64,000 bases of DNA, from positions 83,908 to 147,907 of the forward strand of contig CACRXP010000636.1 in NCBI GenBank assembly GCA_902702965.1, read 5' to 3'. Below the pieces are notes generated by a model. It searched no databases, had not been told where the DNA came from, and saw only the letters and a program-made list of their open reading frames with translations. A program made the position numbers and the translations under genes. Shown piece by piece: positions 34,045 to 46,007 of this stretch (positions are counted from its first letter, which is position 1; every line of letters begins with the position of its first letter). Source of the DNA: Spirometra erinaceieuropaei (Eukaryota > Platyhelminthes > Cestoda > Diphyllobothriidea > Diphyllobothriidae).

Positions 34045-34420
34045 GGGAAATGGTTAAGTATATTCGAGGGGTAAGAAAGTGCTAACGGCTGTTTGACAAA
34101 TTCTCCAGCGTCTTAAAGCCACCTGCTTTACTGGCAGACGTATGCATTCCATATTGCGAGCATTTTTTACTACCTGACCGCTCTCCGTTCTAGACTTCTT
34201 TGAAAAAGTCAGCTTTCCCGTGAGAGGAGGGGTGCAAAACAATAGACCAACGTAGACATTTCAGCAGTAGCGGCTCCTCGGGGCGGTATGGGTCAGCGTA
34301 TGTCATCCCGCCAATTTAGGCCCATTCAAAAACTCTACTAACAACGCCTAATTTTAAAAATATCATGGGCCGCTTTACCTTGTTCTTCCTCACCCCGCGC
34401 ACGTACTTAGCCAGTGCCAC
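34045..34420 (+). repeat. Long direct repeat, copy 2
   Basis: Partner of 29085-29520, with the same blocks in the same order and many substitutions. Confidence 0.7.
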
Positions 34421-35310
34421 AAAATGAGTATAAGAAAGGATATTTTTGTTCAGGTCTTCTGCAAAGTAGACTTGGATTTATAAAAGCACCGCCAGTCCAC
34501 GCAAAATTTGTACTACTAAAGTGGACATTTTTACCGAACGTGGTTTTTGGCGAGCAGACGCAAAGACGCGCACTGCAAAACCGGTATTCTGGCCTACCTC
34601 GCATATCTTGGGATTATACTGCGCGATATTCCATAGCACAACCCCACTTAAGTAATCCTTGTCAAGCAAAATTTAATTTCAGAAGTTTGGTTAATGTTCC
34701 ATTTTTTACATTATTTTATCGGCGAACACGCGCAAATATGACGTTACTGAAAGTTAACCGCTGCATTAAAGACGGAAACCTGGAGGAACCAGCACGATGG
34801 CACGTTACAATTCTTCAAAAACTACCAAGAGAATTTCTGGTTGTCGAAATTTGACATCAGATTCGACTGCTCTAACAAGCGGATAATCAGTGGCTGTGGT
34901 ACATCAGTCTCTTTCGACTTCTCGACACCTCCTCTTGGGATCTCAACTGTTTCCTCCCCATGGAATGAAATATGACTGCTCTTCCACAAGATGGCAAATC
35001 GAAAACGCAAAGAAAAAACTGCTACTTTTAATGCTCAACCTTTAAAAAATCGTCACTATATGACCGTGTTAATAGACAGCAAAAATCTTTTTTGTATTCC
35101 TTAGGTGGGTAGTTGCGTTCTCCTCAAATATTTTGCGCGAGTACGCGGTTTTTTTGGTATAAAAAGTGCCATTCAACTTTAAACCTGAGCGGCCGTTACA
35201 CTTACGCAGTCCTTCTATTTAAGAGACATCACACAATCCTCTATGTTATTAAGGAGAGGTCATATAGGGCTCGTAGAATTCCGCAGCAGATATGTGCCAA
35301 ATTTTGTGCT
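34421..35310. other. Unrecognised; one open frame of 146 codons
   Basis: The frame at 34414-34854 (+) overlaps the end of the direct repeat and shows no domain or low-complexity signature. I do not call it a gene. Confidence 0.3.
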
Positions 35311-35720
35311 CCATGAAGGACATTGATAAACGGATAAATACGATGCTGTTTGAATAGGTCGTTCACGACCCTAAGACACTTAGTATTTAAATGTTTTTCA
35401 AACGAAATCCACCATTTCTTCAAGTAGTAGATTTAAGGGAGAGGTGGCTCACTACCAGAGGATGTTTTCGCGCGTGATATCCATAAAGTGTTTGAATTTT
35501 ATATGGGAGATCCAAAGTCAATGAAAAACGTTCGTACTGATTAAGTAACCATCCTTTGCAAGTATGGACTCTACAAACAGCCAGAAAGACATGCATTTAA
35601 AAGCCGGAATCCTGGAGTTACCTATATTATTTCGGATTAGGCTTATAATAATTAGCATAAGAACCCTCTCCAAGAGTATTTTTTCAATTAAAAATACGTT
35701 TCTAACTTTCATTTACAACT
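35310..35720 (+). repeat. AT-rich interspersed repeat, family A
   Basis: Same orientation as the right arm at 5.66-6.02 kb. Matching blocks are GATGCTGTTTGAATAGGTCG, the GACATGCATTTAAAAGCCGG region and the ATTATTTCGGATTAGGCTTA segment. Confidence 0.5.
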
Positions 35721-36317
35721 TAATGAGATACGCCACTTACTCATGATTATTTTAGAAGGAAATCCGACCAAAACTATGGCAGAAAATAGTAGATAGTCAT
35801 ATGAGACATGTCTGATCCCTTGAAAGTCATCCGTGAAAAGAATAAAACATCTCTCATACCAGGCAATGTATACTTTAAGTACTGAAAGTTCCCTTAATAT
35901 TGTAATATCGGCGTATTGGTCCAGAAACATTAGGTGGCAGTCAACAGGTTAACTAACATCGCCTCGGGAGACTTGGATTATTATTTCAGATTTTTATTGT
36001 ACGTCGGTTACCGTTCTGTCTGAGTTTGAGGGAGGTCAATGGTTTGGCTCAGAGTCACTCGTGAACAGGTTGGATGTACCATTACTTAGCCAAGTGCACA
36101 CATTGTCGGCTGTGTGCGGAAGTGTGCGAGGTCACGCTGGCATGACTTCCACACAAAGCGGATTCTATTTCTTCCATAAATCCTCAGAGCATATTCTGCC
36201 AAGCGGGGCGCAGAATAGTAAGCGTGACGAACTACATCCAATGTAGTGCCAAATATTAAAAAGCATAGCTACATTTTTGCGTCTGATATTGATAGTGTTA
36301 AAAGCAAACATAGCAAC

Positions 36318-36355
36318 AGAAAGAAGAAGAAGAAGAAGAAGAAGAAGAAGAAGAA
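36318..36355. repeat. AAG trinucleotide microsatellite
   Basis: About 12 uninterrupted AAG units. Confidence 0.95.
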
Positions 36356-37530
36356 CAAAATAAATGTCATCGTTTTCCATTTATAAAAGGCTTTGGAAGA
36401 GCCAGCGTGGGATCTTGCAGTGGCGTCAAAAACTGAACAGCACACCCTACTTAAATGTTGTAATTAGCCAGTTTTTTCTGTCTCGCACAACTATGAGTCA
36501 AGAATACACCTCTAAATGGGGTGTTCAAGACAAGTCGAACACTCCCCCTCCCCCTGAGTAACAAAGGTGACCTTGAGCACAAATATTCCTGTGCCCCTGT
36601 CATAACCCCAGACTCGACTCCAGGCCCAACCTTAAACCCAACCCAGGACTTAACTTTAACCCTAATCCTCCTCGAAACCAACGCAAGGTCGTCTGAATAA
36701 GTGGTTCATAGTCCCCTATCTTGCGTACGTCCCAAAAGCAGGCAGTTAGAAAAACCGACGATCTGTTGCAAATTTTAGGGCTTCAGATGATGGGAGCATG
36801 GCCATTGAATAAAGAGGGATCAGATGCCAAAACTAAACCCCATCAGGGGAAAATATCTTGTGTTACTTCCTTACAGAAAGAATATATTGATTGTCTAGCA
36901 CATATGGAGAAGAGCCACGCGCCCTGTCTTCAATAGATGCTACTGATCTTGTTGATTCATTCAAGGCAAGACTGCCGGAAAAATTGCGCTTCGTTTGTTG
37001 TAGATCCCTGTTATTATACATAGCGCCACATTTTTAAAATTTAAAACTCGATAAAAATACACTCCGATTAGGTAATTGACCAGTCGCTTCATTCCTTCTC
37101 TACCCCAAACCCAATATTTAAACATTAAAATTGTGCGCAACTTATAGGATCCGATCCCTATTTTCTCGAATTCATACTACAAAGGACCCACTATCTGTTC
37201 TTTTGGATGGATATGAGATGCACATCGAAAGTGGCTTATTGTAGTGAGAAGCTCGTCTTATCTGCTTGCAGCAGCGTTGTCACTAAGAGACCTCTCCAAG
37301 GCTATATTCTGGAATGAGGTCTCTGAAATCGTCACTTGTAACCCATCTGACCAGTGTATTACGCCATCACTTTGGAGTTAACGAATTGGATAGTAACTAA
37401 TGACCGTATAGTTGTATGGGTATCCCGAGTGAACGGTTTTTCGCGACGGCCAACACTATCACCGCTACCGGTGGACAAACTTCTGAGGCCCCGGAGCCTC
37501 AGCTGATATCGTCGAACCACCTCCCCCACC
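36356..37530. other. Unrecognised; short CCCTAA-like patch at 36600-36675
   Basis: The patch consists of degenerate AACCTTAAACCCAACCC-like units. No gene recognised. Confidence 0.35.
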
Positions 37531-37539
37531 ACCCCTTTT

Positions 37540-38000
37540 ATCGCTGTCACAATTCCCGCGACGACGGACACGACGGCTACTGACACTCCCACCCTTGATA
37601 CCAGTGAGAACACTCCCGATGCCCTATTAACTGCTACCCCGTCCACCACCGCCATCACCAGCCATGTGAACTCCACCACAATCTTCCCCCGTTGCTAGCG
37701 CATATTCGCCTCAGGCATCGGCCTGGCCGGTCAAATGCGAATCCATCACACTGTGGCCGGAGCAACAGTGCCGGAGGTCCCGACATTCACTTTCCGGATC
37801 CTTCCCCCCTCTCCGCACCGCCCACGTGCATTCACTTACCATATAGGCCTATTCGACCACATGCGCATCTTCGAGAGTGGAATTCATCGCAATATCGAAA
37901 TCCCGAGCACATCTTACACATCCGACAACTCTCCCATCTCTAGCGCTGACAATTCCCCGGCAAACCATCGCGCGCCAAACCCTACCACCATATAAATCAC
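37540..38000 (+). pseudogene. Zinc-finger tail of a non-LTR retrotransposon, degenerate
   Basis: A Thr/Pro-rich linker (about 37545-37690) leads into IFASGIGLAGQMRIHHT (37702-37752), which keeps the phenylalanine, leucine and HxxxH-like second half of a C2H2 finger. A stop and a lost cysteine replace its CPHC half. A second finger remnant AFTYHIGLFDHMRIFESGIHRN follows, then a Ser/Pro/Asn-rich end. This is the finger-array tail I associate with flatworm RTE-like ORFs, more complete than the copy at 24.2 kb but with mutated metal ligands. Confidence 0.6.
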
Positions 38001-38344
38001 ACACGAACCCGTCTCACATCACTCATAAGCGGGCTGGGAATATGCATATCCCACCCAAGTGGGAAGCGTGACCCTCTGCTCCTTCTCCATGTGATCCTTC
38101 TCTTAGTCTACCGCATGTGAGCTCCGGACAGTCAATCCCTTTTGTATGAAAACCTGGTATATTGCGCAGGAGGCCAAGTAGTGTGTGTGCGTGGCGTCCG
38201 TAGACAAATTGGTTTTAACTCTGTTGGCCACTGCAGCCAATTGCAGCTTCACTTGACTAACCGGCACAGTTGGGAAACTGGTGCATGAATGAGACAGATG
38301 AGAATGGGGTCGATTTTTTCAGAGCATACTCCCCACTATAAACA

Positions 38345-38525
38345 GTCTGAGACGGATAAATCTTTCAGGATGCACCAAAAACCCTGACTTGAAAGGTTGG
38401 CAACTAACGGAATAACTCGGTCCTACTCTCAGAACGGAAAGTCAGACCGCAATGGATCCTTCTTAATGTGGCCTCTAGGGCACTCCCAGTCAGTCTGGAT
38501 CGGAGTCGCCCTTCCTTCTTTCTTG
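38345..38525 (+). repeat. Family B repeat, partial
   Basis: GTCTGAGACGGATAAATC-like start, CTTGAAAGGTTGGCAACTAA, then CGCAATGGATCCTTCTTAAT and CACTCCCAGTC blocks. Confidence 0.6.
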
Positions 38526-38699
38526 TTGTATGAAATCCCCGTTCTTTGCTCATGAACCAGGCGGTGTGATGGCACACCTAAGCGCGGATTCACGCCGTGC
38601 TGGTCAACTGAACCCGACCTCGCATATGGCCCCCTTGAATCTGCCTCGATATCGGGCCTGTGGCTTCTAGTCTCAATAGAAACGAAGGGACGAGTCCCA

Positions 38700-39420
38700 G
38701 GAAGAAGTCTTGAAGAAGGAGACACGATCGCTGCGACAAGAGCTTTATTAGCCTGACGTTTCGGATTCCAGTTCGAGCCCATCATCAGAGACAATAGCAG
38801 ATACGGGTGGTTCATGCATATGCGGCTGCAGTATTAATAGGATGCAGTCGCCATGCTATCGCATACCTATGAATGTTCACGGATCCTCCCTTCATCCTGG
38901 ATCATTGCACTTGGTGTGCTTATTGTTTGATGGCCGATATTCGCGTCGTTAACTGCTGCAATTTCATCACGTGCGTTGGGTGTTGGTGTGATGATTGCTC
39001 GACCATCTGATCCACCGACCCTGGAGTTGGGATAAGTGTTCACTTGTGCGCTTCCCGCGTGGCTAATTACTCCGCCTAGGCGAAGTATCAACACCAAGTA
39101 TGGAAAGAGAAGTTCATTGCACTTGTTAATGGACTGAGGGCCAGTAAACCGTGATTCAAGTAGCTCCCGGCTCACGCGGTTGTCACCTCTTGCGAGAATT
39201 TCGGCCTCGTCGAATTTGAATGTGTGGCCGGATCTCGTCGAATGAGCCGCAACTTGAGAGCCGGCATCATTTCACCGCACCGCTGCAGCGTGTTCGGCCA
39301 TTCTCCTTCGGAGCTGTCTTCCGGTTTCTCGGACGTATTTGCTTTGTCCGCAACTGCACCAGCTCCGATAAAGGACTCTGGAGATCGTAGTTACCAAGCT
39401 GGCCGATGATATAACTTCTC
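38700..39420 (-). mobile_element. PLE family D: GIY-YIG remnant, C-terminal extension and terminal block
   Basis: On the minus strand, 39380-39200 encodes an eroded GIY-YIG region spread over two frames: an RKTAPKENGRT-type segment and then SQVAAHSTRSGHTFKFDEAEILARGDNRVSRELL. It continues into a long C-terminal extension (FTGPQSINKCNELL, LILRLGGVISHAGSAQVN, IITPTPNARDEIAAVND), open to about 38867. The terminal block GACGTTTCGGATTC/CATCATC (plus-strand reading) lies near 38755-38790. Length and order suit the 3' third of a PLE. Frameshifts make it non-functional. Confidence 0.65.
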
Positions 39421-39544
39421 TCCAGAAGTAGACAGTTTCTCCCTCATCTCAGAGCCAACCGAAGCCACCCACCCCGCATGTCCAGTCTCCACATTCAGCC
39501 CGTTCCAACGCAGCTGCCATCTGCTGATATCACACTCCCTTTGG

Positions 39545-40840
39545 TGTTAAAGCCCGTCGCTGCATTTCTTCCCGCTTCTTCAACTCCAAGCAGAGCAAAC
39601 GGGTAAAACAAGTCAGCCTGAAGCTCCGTGCAGCCAATCCTCCCGAAAGCTCTAACTCTGGTCGCACATTTTATGTACGCGACACCCGGGGTTGCAGACG
39701 TTTCTTGGTTGAAATTGTTGCCCATTTAAGTGTCATTCCATCCACACCAGCTGATCGTCGGTGCAACAATCCCGGCCTTTTCCTATAGGCCGTCAATATA
39801 TCTCCCATTACCACATTCGGCACCTGCTCCTTCTCTCTGGACATCGGTCTCCGGCTTCTCTTCCCTTAGGTATTCGTCGTTGCTAATATCACTTGTGCCA
39901 TTCTCGGTTCAGATTTCCTCGCCGCTTTCGATCTTCTGGTCGACTGTTGACAGTCCCGTCTACATGACAAGACCACCAATCTGACTGTCTGGGGTATCTT
40001 TTCCTCCGACTCTTCTCGTCAACTCCCCGTCTTGGACCATGAACCCGTGAATCCATTTCGGCAACTCCTCGCCAAATACCCTGGCCTCACTCGTCCCAGC
40101 TTCGGCGCTACTATTCCACCACACGACGTTGCTCACCACATCCGGACCACTAGCCCTCCCGTGTTTTTTCTGCACCGCCGTCTCGCGCCTGCACGTCTTG
40201 CCGCCGCAAAGGGAGCACATGCTTCAGATGGGCATCATTCGTCAGTCTGGAAGTTCATGGGCCTCCCACCTCCACATGGTCCCAAAGGCACCACTGGTGA
40301 CTTGTGCCCGTGCGGTGATTACAGGGCCCTGGACGACGTTACTGTCCCGGACCTCTACCCCGTCCCGCATCTTCAGGATTTTGCCAATACCCTATTCGGC
40401 AAGTCTGTATTCTCGAGGATCGATCTGGTCCGTGCCTTCCACCAAATTCCCATCGCCCTAGAGGACGTTTCGAAGACGCCGTCACCACTTCCTTTGGCCT
40501 CTTCGACTTCCTGCGCATGCCGTTTGGGCCTCGTAACGCCTCTCAGACATTCCAAGGCTTCGTAGACAGCGTGCTTCTCTGCCTACCATTTGTCTACGCC
40601 TATATTTACGACCTTCTAGTATCTAGCTCCACCGCCCAAGTACACATGGAGCATCTTGCAACGGTGTTTGACCGTCTTCAACAATTTGGCGTTATTCTCA
40701 ACCCGTCCAAGTTCGTCATCGGTGTGCCCTCCTTAGAGTCTCTCTAACATCTGACTGATTCCAACGGCATCTACCCTCTTCACTCGAAGGTTCCGGCCAT
40801 CCGTGATTTCTCTCCTCCCTCTTCCAAACGTCAGCTGCCT
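39545..40840 (+). pseudogene. Ty3/Gypsy LTR retrotransposon pol remnant: protease and reverse transcriptase
   Basis: Protease region about 39645-39880: SGRTFYVRDTRGCRRFLVE, followed by an IVAHLSVIP stretch where a working protease has the D-T/S-G catalytic triad. The Asp, Thr and Gly are all replaced. Reverse transcriptase about 40150-40840: RRLAPARLAAAK, MGIIRQSGSSWASHLHMVPK, GDYRALDDVTVPDLYPVPHLQDF, FSRIDLVRAFHQIPI (catalytic Asp kept) and FVYAYIYDLL, where the YxDD box has its first Asp changed to Tyr. At least three frame changes (near 40215, 40292 and 40480) and a stop at 40745 break it. Recognisable RNase H and integrase are missing downstream. No LTR is seen. Confidence 0.85.
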
Positions 40841-41860
40841 ATCCAGATGATTTGCAGATTCTTGCACGCAATAGTTTCGCGACGTTTCTATCTCGCTAGT
40901 CTCATAAATAATTTCCGTGAGACAAATATGCCGCCCAAACTAAGAGCAGAATTTTATGTATCGGCATCTCTAGGACATTCAATGTAGGCAAGGAGTGCGT
41001 TTTTCCTTATATTTACATTTGATATTGATATGGTTTCAGGCTTTGTATCTCATTTGATTCGTTTGGACCCTCTGTGAATCGCTCATGTCTCTGCCAAGCT
41101 TTTTGACGATTCCCCAGTTTCATTATGATTCTTCCATAAATTGACGCTTTACACTGCCACCTACTCTTCTTTATCATGTTCACCGCATTTTTGGCCTTTT
41201 CGATTTTATAGACTACTTGGTAAGTGTACGTAATCTGATGGCGGCCGCTTCTGCTGTTGTTAACAGGCAATGATTAAGTAACTTCGGGTGGCTTAATAAA
41301 GCCTTACAAATAGCACGAAAATCTTTGCGGGGTCCACACAAAGTCCGGAACCGACAACATGAACGATAACGGCACTGTTTATGATCCTAGTTTTGCCTTT
41401 TCAAAACCACTCAGCGAGGCGTTGTCGTATTCTCTTGGATGGGCGCTGAGTCGTGCGAACGGACATAACCTGCTGCACTGACGCAAGCAAGGGCGAAAAT
41501 GAGCATCGAAGTGGTATGAAATAGAAATCTGTCCTTACTTTCTCGCTGTAGAATAGGGTTGGTCAAGAATACTCTTCGAACCCTAGCTACTGGGAAGGTT
41601 CGCGAGAAAGTTTGACCTAGTCGCCTTCCTAGGAGTTCACTTGCATCGTCTCCTTAAATTTGGACTACGTGGAACAAAGTTTTCCTCCCGACGATCAGCG
41701 TGGTGTGTTCATCTGGTCGCTCAGAAATATTCTTTGCGGTAAACCTGTCAAGATGTCCGTTTTCACAAAGCAAGTTTAGAATTTTTCTAGCGCCTGCTCG
41801 ATGCTATCTGCAGAACAAATGTTTCTAGCCTTTAATGCAAAACACCGGTAGACTAGCCAC
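40841..41860. other. No recognised feature
   Basis: Integrase and RNase H of the preceding Ty3/Gypsy copy are not detectable here. No other signal. Confidence 0.35.
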
Positions 41861-41869
41861 GCAGATCTT

Positions 41870-42060
41870 CTCGCCCTTCCGCTCTCACCCCAATGCTCCA
41901 CCCCACATTCCCACATCCCTCCTGTGTTTTGAGACGAATTTTGATCGATTTCTATTATCACTGGCGTGTTTTATTACTAACCTGTTCCCACATAAATGCA
42001 GTGGCCTAGAGAGAATATGTCGAAAGTAGACGTATACTCACCAACTGATCTTCTCAAATC
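41870..42060 (+). mobile_element. PLE 3' region (upstream terminal repeat of the next copy)
   Basis: Same C-rich spacer and terminal block as 400-620 (CTTCCGCTCTCACCCC, CCTGTGTTTTGAGACGAATT, GATCGATTTCTATTAT, CCTGTTCCCACATAAATG). Because a PLE body follows at 42150 in the same orientation and has its own copy of the block at 43.0 kb, the two blocks behave like the pseudo-LTRs known for PLEs. Confidence 0.65.
42001..42043 (+). ncRNA. Hammerhead-like motif, upstream PLE terminal block
   Basis: Stem I arm GTGG (42001-42004), core CTAGAGA (42006-42012; consensus CUGANGA, two positions changed), stem II GA...UC (42013-42014 with 42020-42021), GAAA (42022-42025), stem III AGUA/UACU (42025-42028 with 42035-42038), unpaired C 42039, then ACCA. 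Stem III differs in sequence from the copy at 575-615 yet is fully paired. Confidence 0.45.
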
Positions 42061-42149
42061 TGCCATGGAAATTTTCGAAAGAGTTTGTCTCTCTTAGTTG
42101 TTCAAATTGCTAAAGCTTTGTTGTTTGACCAACAATCCTCACCTTTAAG

Positions 42150-42780
42150 AAGTCAATTCCGGCAAACGTACGCTGTCGATTATTAATCACAACCTCACCA
42201 GCCGAGCTAGGAAAACATACGTTCCAGCTATGCTTGAGAATGAACTCGTCATTATACGAAACACTCTGAGAGAAAACTGCTGTCCCGAAAAGTCTATAAA
42301 CAAATATATAGAGGAAAGCCCTCCAAAATCTGGTGCACTGACGGCCAAGAAGAAGGAATTACTTCTCACACTGCCATTTTAAGGGGATTCGGCGAGCTAA
42401 CTCCTACATCGTCGCTTCAAAGCAGCTATCGCGTGCACGTTACCAGTCGCCAAGGCTGGTTTGTACAAGCACTCAGCTTATTTGCCTTGAAGGTAAGTAT
42501 AAACCGCCTTTTCAGCCCTTTTCAATGCGCATCTGCGCTTTCACTTGCTAATATGGGGCACGTTATATTGGTCGAACAATTAGGCATCTATCCAAGCGTG
42601 CTCAATTTTTCCTACTTGGTTGACAGCAGCCATCGGGCAGACGTCAACCAAGCATTCCAAGTTATTCATAAAGTGTCGGCGAGACACTAGAAGTTCCTGC
42701 GTCTACGAATACTTGCGACTGCAGAGGCAGTGCCATACGGTTAATCAACTCAAACTTCTGCTCAAATAAAGCGCTTGAGC
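42150..42780 (+). pseudogene. Penelope-like element: reverse transcriptase C-terminus and GIY-YIG remnant, broken
   Basis: Plus-strand translation in pieces: LTSRARKTYVPAMLENELVIIRNTLREN, KSINKYIEESPPK, TAKKKELLLTLPF, RRFKAAIACTLPVAKAGL (the connector between reverse transcriptase and endonuclease), then a GIY-YIG remnant around 42552-42600 and VDSSHRADVNQAFQVIHKVSA, ILATAEAVP. Frame changes and stops throughout. Same family as the copies at 1-650 and 56.85-57.5 kb. Confidence 0.7.
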
Positions 42781-43060
42781 AAGCGGTAAGGCTCCGCTGG
42801 GCAGAGACAAACCCAACATATGTGCTCACACTCGTCACGTTGCGTTACAGCCATGAAACAGGGACAGCTAATCGACAGGCACCTTCCTCCTCCCTAAACC
42901 CCAGACAGAACTAGAATCTGAGCCCTTGCTTCTGAACGTCCCCAACCCTCTTCCCCATACCGACTTTTAATGGCTGTGTACGTATGTTATTCTACCCTAC
43001 TCTGCAGGGCTGCTGATGAATAATCGAAAGCGTACGTTTTCCGGACTTGACTTCTTAAAT
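42781..43060 (+). mobile_element. PLE 3' region, downstream terminal block
   Basis: Follows the endonuclease remnant. Contains the C-rich spacer (CTTCCTCCTCCCTAAACCCC, CCCCAACCCTCTTCCCCATA) and ends in the conserved block around 43005-43045. Confidence 0.6.
43005..43045 (+). ncRNA. Hammerhead-like motif, downstream PLE terminal block
   Basis: The core CTGATGA (43013-43019) is a perfect CUGANGA with U at the free position, where the 57.45-kb copy has C. GAAA is at 43026-43029. Stem III can pair as AGC/GUU (43029-43031 with 43036-43038). Stem II is eroded (AUAAUC in place of the GA...UC arm pair) and stem I is weak, so activity is doubtful. Confidence 0.35.
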
Positions 43061-46000
43061 GTTTGCATGAGCATCATCGCTGAACTTTAACAGTCCTCAG
43101 AATTTCACGTTCTACACAGATCAACCAAAGTCTGCAGAGAAAAACTTATCACTCTATGTCCCACCGGTTCGAACTCAGGCTCGATGTTTCAGACCGTTTA
43201 CCTCGATGTGTCTGATAAATTAGGACCATGCGTCAGGCTTGAATCGTTTGGCTGCTGTGAGGAAAGCGGCTAAATCAAGATAGTCTGTTAACAGACAATT
43301 GTTTGTGCGTGTTAATTCTGTTCTGTGATCTTACTATCTTTAGCCTTGCTTTCTTTTTATAAGTTGTCGTATGTGCGTTTATTTCGTTTCCTTCCGGGTG
43401 TAGCTAATCCCGTATCTAGATACGACTCGCGGTGGTACAGATTACCGGTTTCGCTAGACCTGTCTTGCCAGCATCACGACAGCGGCGCGCACATGCTATG
43501 ATTAGCAGGTTTACCTGCTCTGCACATGTAGATACCTTGATATCATTTAGAATAGCAAATTTCTTTTGCTCCTAACGGCATCTTCGTACTTCTAATGCCC
43601 TTTCCTCGACTTTTATACACGCCGTCGCAACGTTTTAGCGCTCTTAACAACTGTGGACTATGTTTCTCCAATCTGGCTCCATTCCAACCACCCTTTTCAG
43701 ATTTTTACTGATGACTTATGGTCTAATATCTAAAGCATAATTATACTTATTCCGCTTTCGCGTGTATTGAGATTCCACTAGAAAACAAAAAGGGATTCTT
43801 GATTCCTCGATTCCTGGTAAATTCTTCGCTGACCGACGAGTCTTGTATGTGCATTGAGTGTTCATGTAATTAATCCACTGATCTCCACATCTCCATCTTT
43901 GTCAACAGCACAACTTAGTTGCGAACTTTGTTTAATCCGCCTTATTTCATTCGATCTCGCTCTCTTACAGCCGCGCTTAGGAGTGAAAAAGAATTCCGGC
44001 ATTACTGTGGACTGATATACAAGATCTGTTTTTTTGTCCTATTATTCATGCAATACATGGTTATTTAGAATAATTTTCCAATCCCATTTGCCAGTTCGTG
44101 TGAGCAGTATTCAATATTTCCAGGCCGTCGATGTTTTTGTGATCGATATTGTACCATCATTCTCGCCTCCGGACACCCTATGGGGAAGTTTTGCCGGATA
44201 ACACCGATTCTGGCCTTGTTGTCCTAAGAGTTCATTACCCCGGGATCTGGTGCTATTGAGGTATGTCATCGATGACGCTGTTCTCAGCGGCTTTCGCTCG
44301 TTTATAGCACCATTTCTAAGCACTGAATTCTGTAAGGCCCAACATTCATTCCAGGTTTAACTCCACGTCTGTCCGCTTCATCAGTTGCTCATGACAGCAG
44401 CGTCGCCAACTTTATCGGTCGTTCAGAGATGACGTAGATGAGTTTCCCTTTTGATCGACGGGATGCGTTGCAGAACCATCTGGGACGAAGACCTTTACTA
44501 TATCCTCATCAGGGGCTCCTGATAGGCCCCGTAGTTCCATGTCCAAGTAGTCCGTAAACCAGGGCCTCGGTTTTCTCCGGAGAGGCCAGTTTCCTAATAC
44601 GTTGATCTTCCTCAGATCAGCAATGTGTCAAGGCTGCATCGCTGCTGGGCGGCCTTAGCTGTAGCTTCACCTGATTGAGTCATTGTACTCCGTGAAACCG
44701 CGTTGTGAGGCTGTGGGTCTCCTATCGATAATTTGCTTGCTCCAGCGTTCATTTTTAGATCGAATTCGCTGTAGACGGCGGCCGTGCAATAAGTAGGAAA
44801 TCATGTCTGCGATGAAGTGTTATGTCTTTATGATGTAGATCCAGTACGGGATTTTATTATACCAAGGCGGCCTTGTCACCGTAAAGTTCTATTGAAAATA
44901 ATCTATTGTATACTTAGAAAGAGGAGTAAAATATCACGGCTTTTTTAGAAACCGGTGTTCACGGGAACCACTCGCTCTCTTTACTCTATGCCTGAACTTC
45001 TGTCTGAATTGATAGTATGCTTCGATTAGTTTTGCGTTTTTCTTGAGGGATTCCATTGGTTTCTATGACCATTCCATTGGTCGCATCTAATGCTGCTGTG
45101 AGATAAAGAAAACAGTGCCTTCGTTGCCGGATTCGTCGCAGAATGCATATCTGATCTACACAGTCCTTGCCATTGCGGAAAGGACAGGGTTGTATTGGCT
45201 CATGCGTTTCCGAAAGAACATATGCAAATCCAGCACATCCTCACAAAGACCTTAACCGGGCATTTCGTTGTGCCTCCCCTCCACTGAATTCAATAGATGG
45301 AGCGATGTTGCCGTTCTCTTGAACAGCATTGCACATTTGCCTTCCGAAGCTATCCAGGTATAGCTTTATAGCAGGTCATTTTAACATCAAGTAAAGGTCT
45401 GTCGTAACCGCAGGCATCGGATTAATATTTCATTGTTGGAATTAAGCGCCGGTGCATACCGAGATGTGTCTACTAAGACCATGCTGATCTCTACCGAAGA
45501 AATCAAAAGTGGGCTTTCTGGAGAGTGGCAAGCGTAAATGAACTTTCATTTGCCCCTGAACTCCTCGTAGGTCTACCATCACACGCTTAAGAAAGTGAGC
45601 CAGGAGACTTTAAATTAAGTCCATTTATTGCTGTTTGTGTTTAGGACTTATAGAGAAAAGGGTCTGCAACCTACTGGCTGACCCTTTCGTTAGTTACCTC
45701 ACGATTTTGCATAACGCTTACATCTCCTGTTTGCTGTGCAGTTATTACCGTCACTGGTGTCTGTGGAATCACTCTTTACTAATATAATATATTGTTTCTT
45801 TAAATCGTATATTTGGCGTCATGCTACCAGTGGTCCGTCAACAGACGCAAAGTAAACTTAGCCTGGACATTTGTTCGACAGTCGAATCCTGTCATCTCAT
45901 TGGCCGGACAATATAAGCACCCATTTAGGGTCTTAGAAGCATGATTTTCCCGTGTCGCCGAAGATCCCCGTTGTAGCTAGGAAACAGCGTTTATGCGTGG
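43061..46000. other. No recognised feature
   Basis: The longest stretch in the window without any repeat I can place. 44.3-45.7 kb is GC-richer and could be an old minus-strand retroelement, but no motif could be confirmed. Confidence 0.3.
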
Positions 46001-46007
46001 GTCTGGG

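Noticed and set aside
34414..34854. 146-codon frame on the plus strand
   Set aside because: No recognisable domain, overlaps the end of a repeat, and composition is like the surrounding AT-rich DNA.
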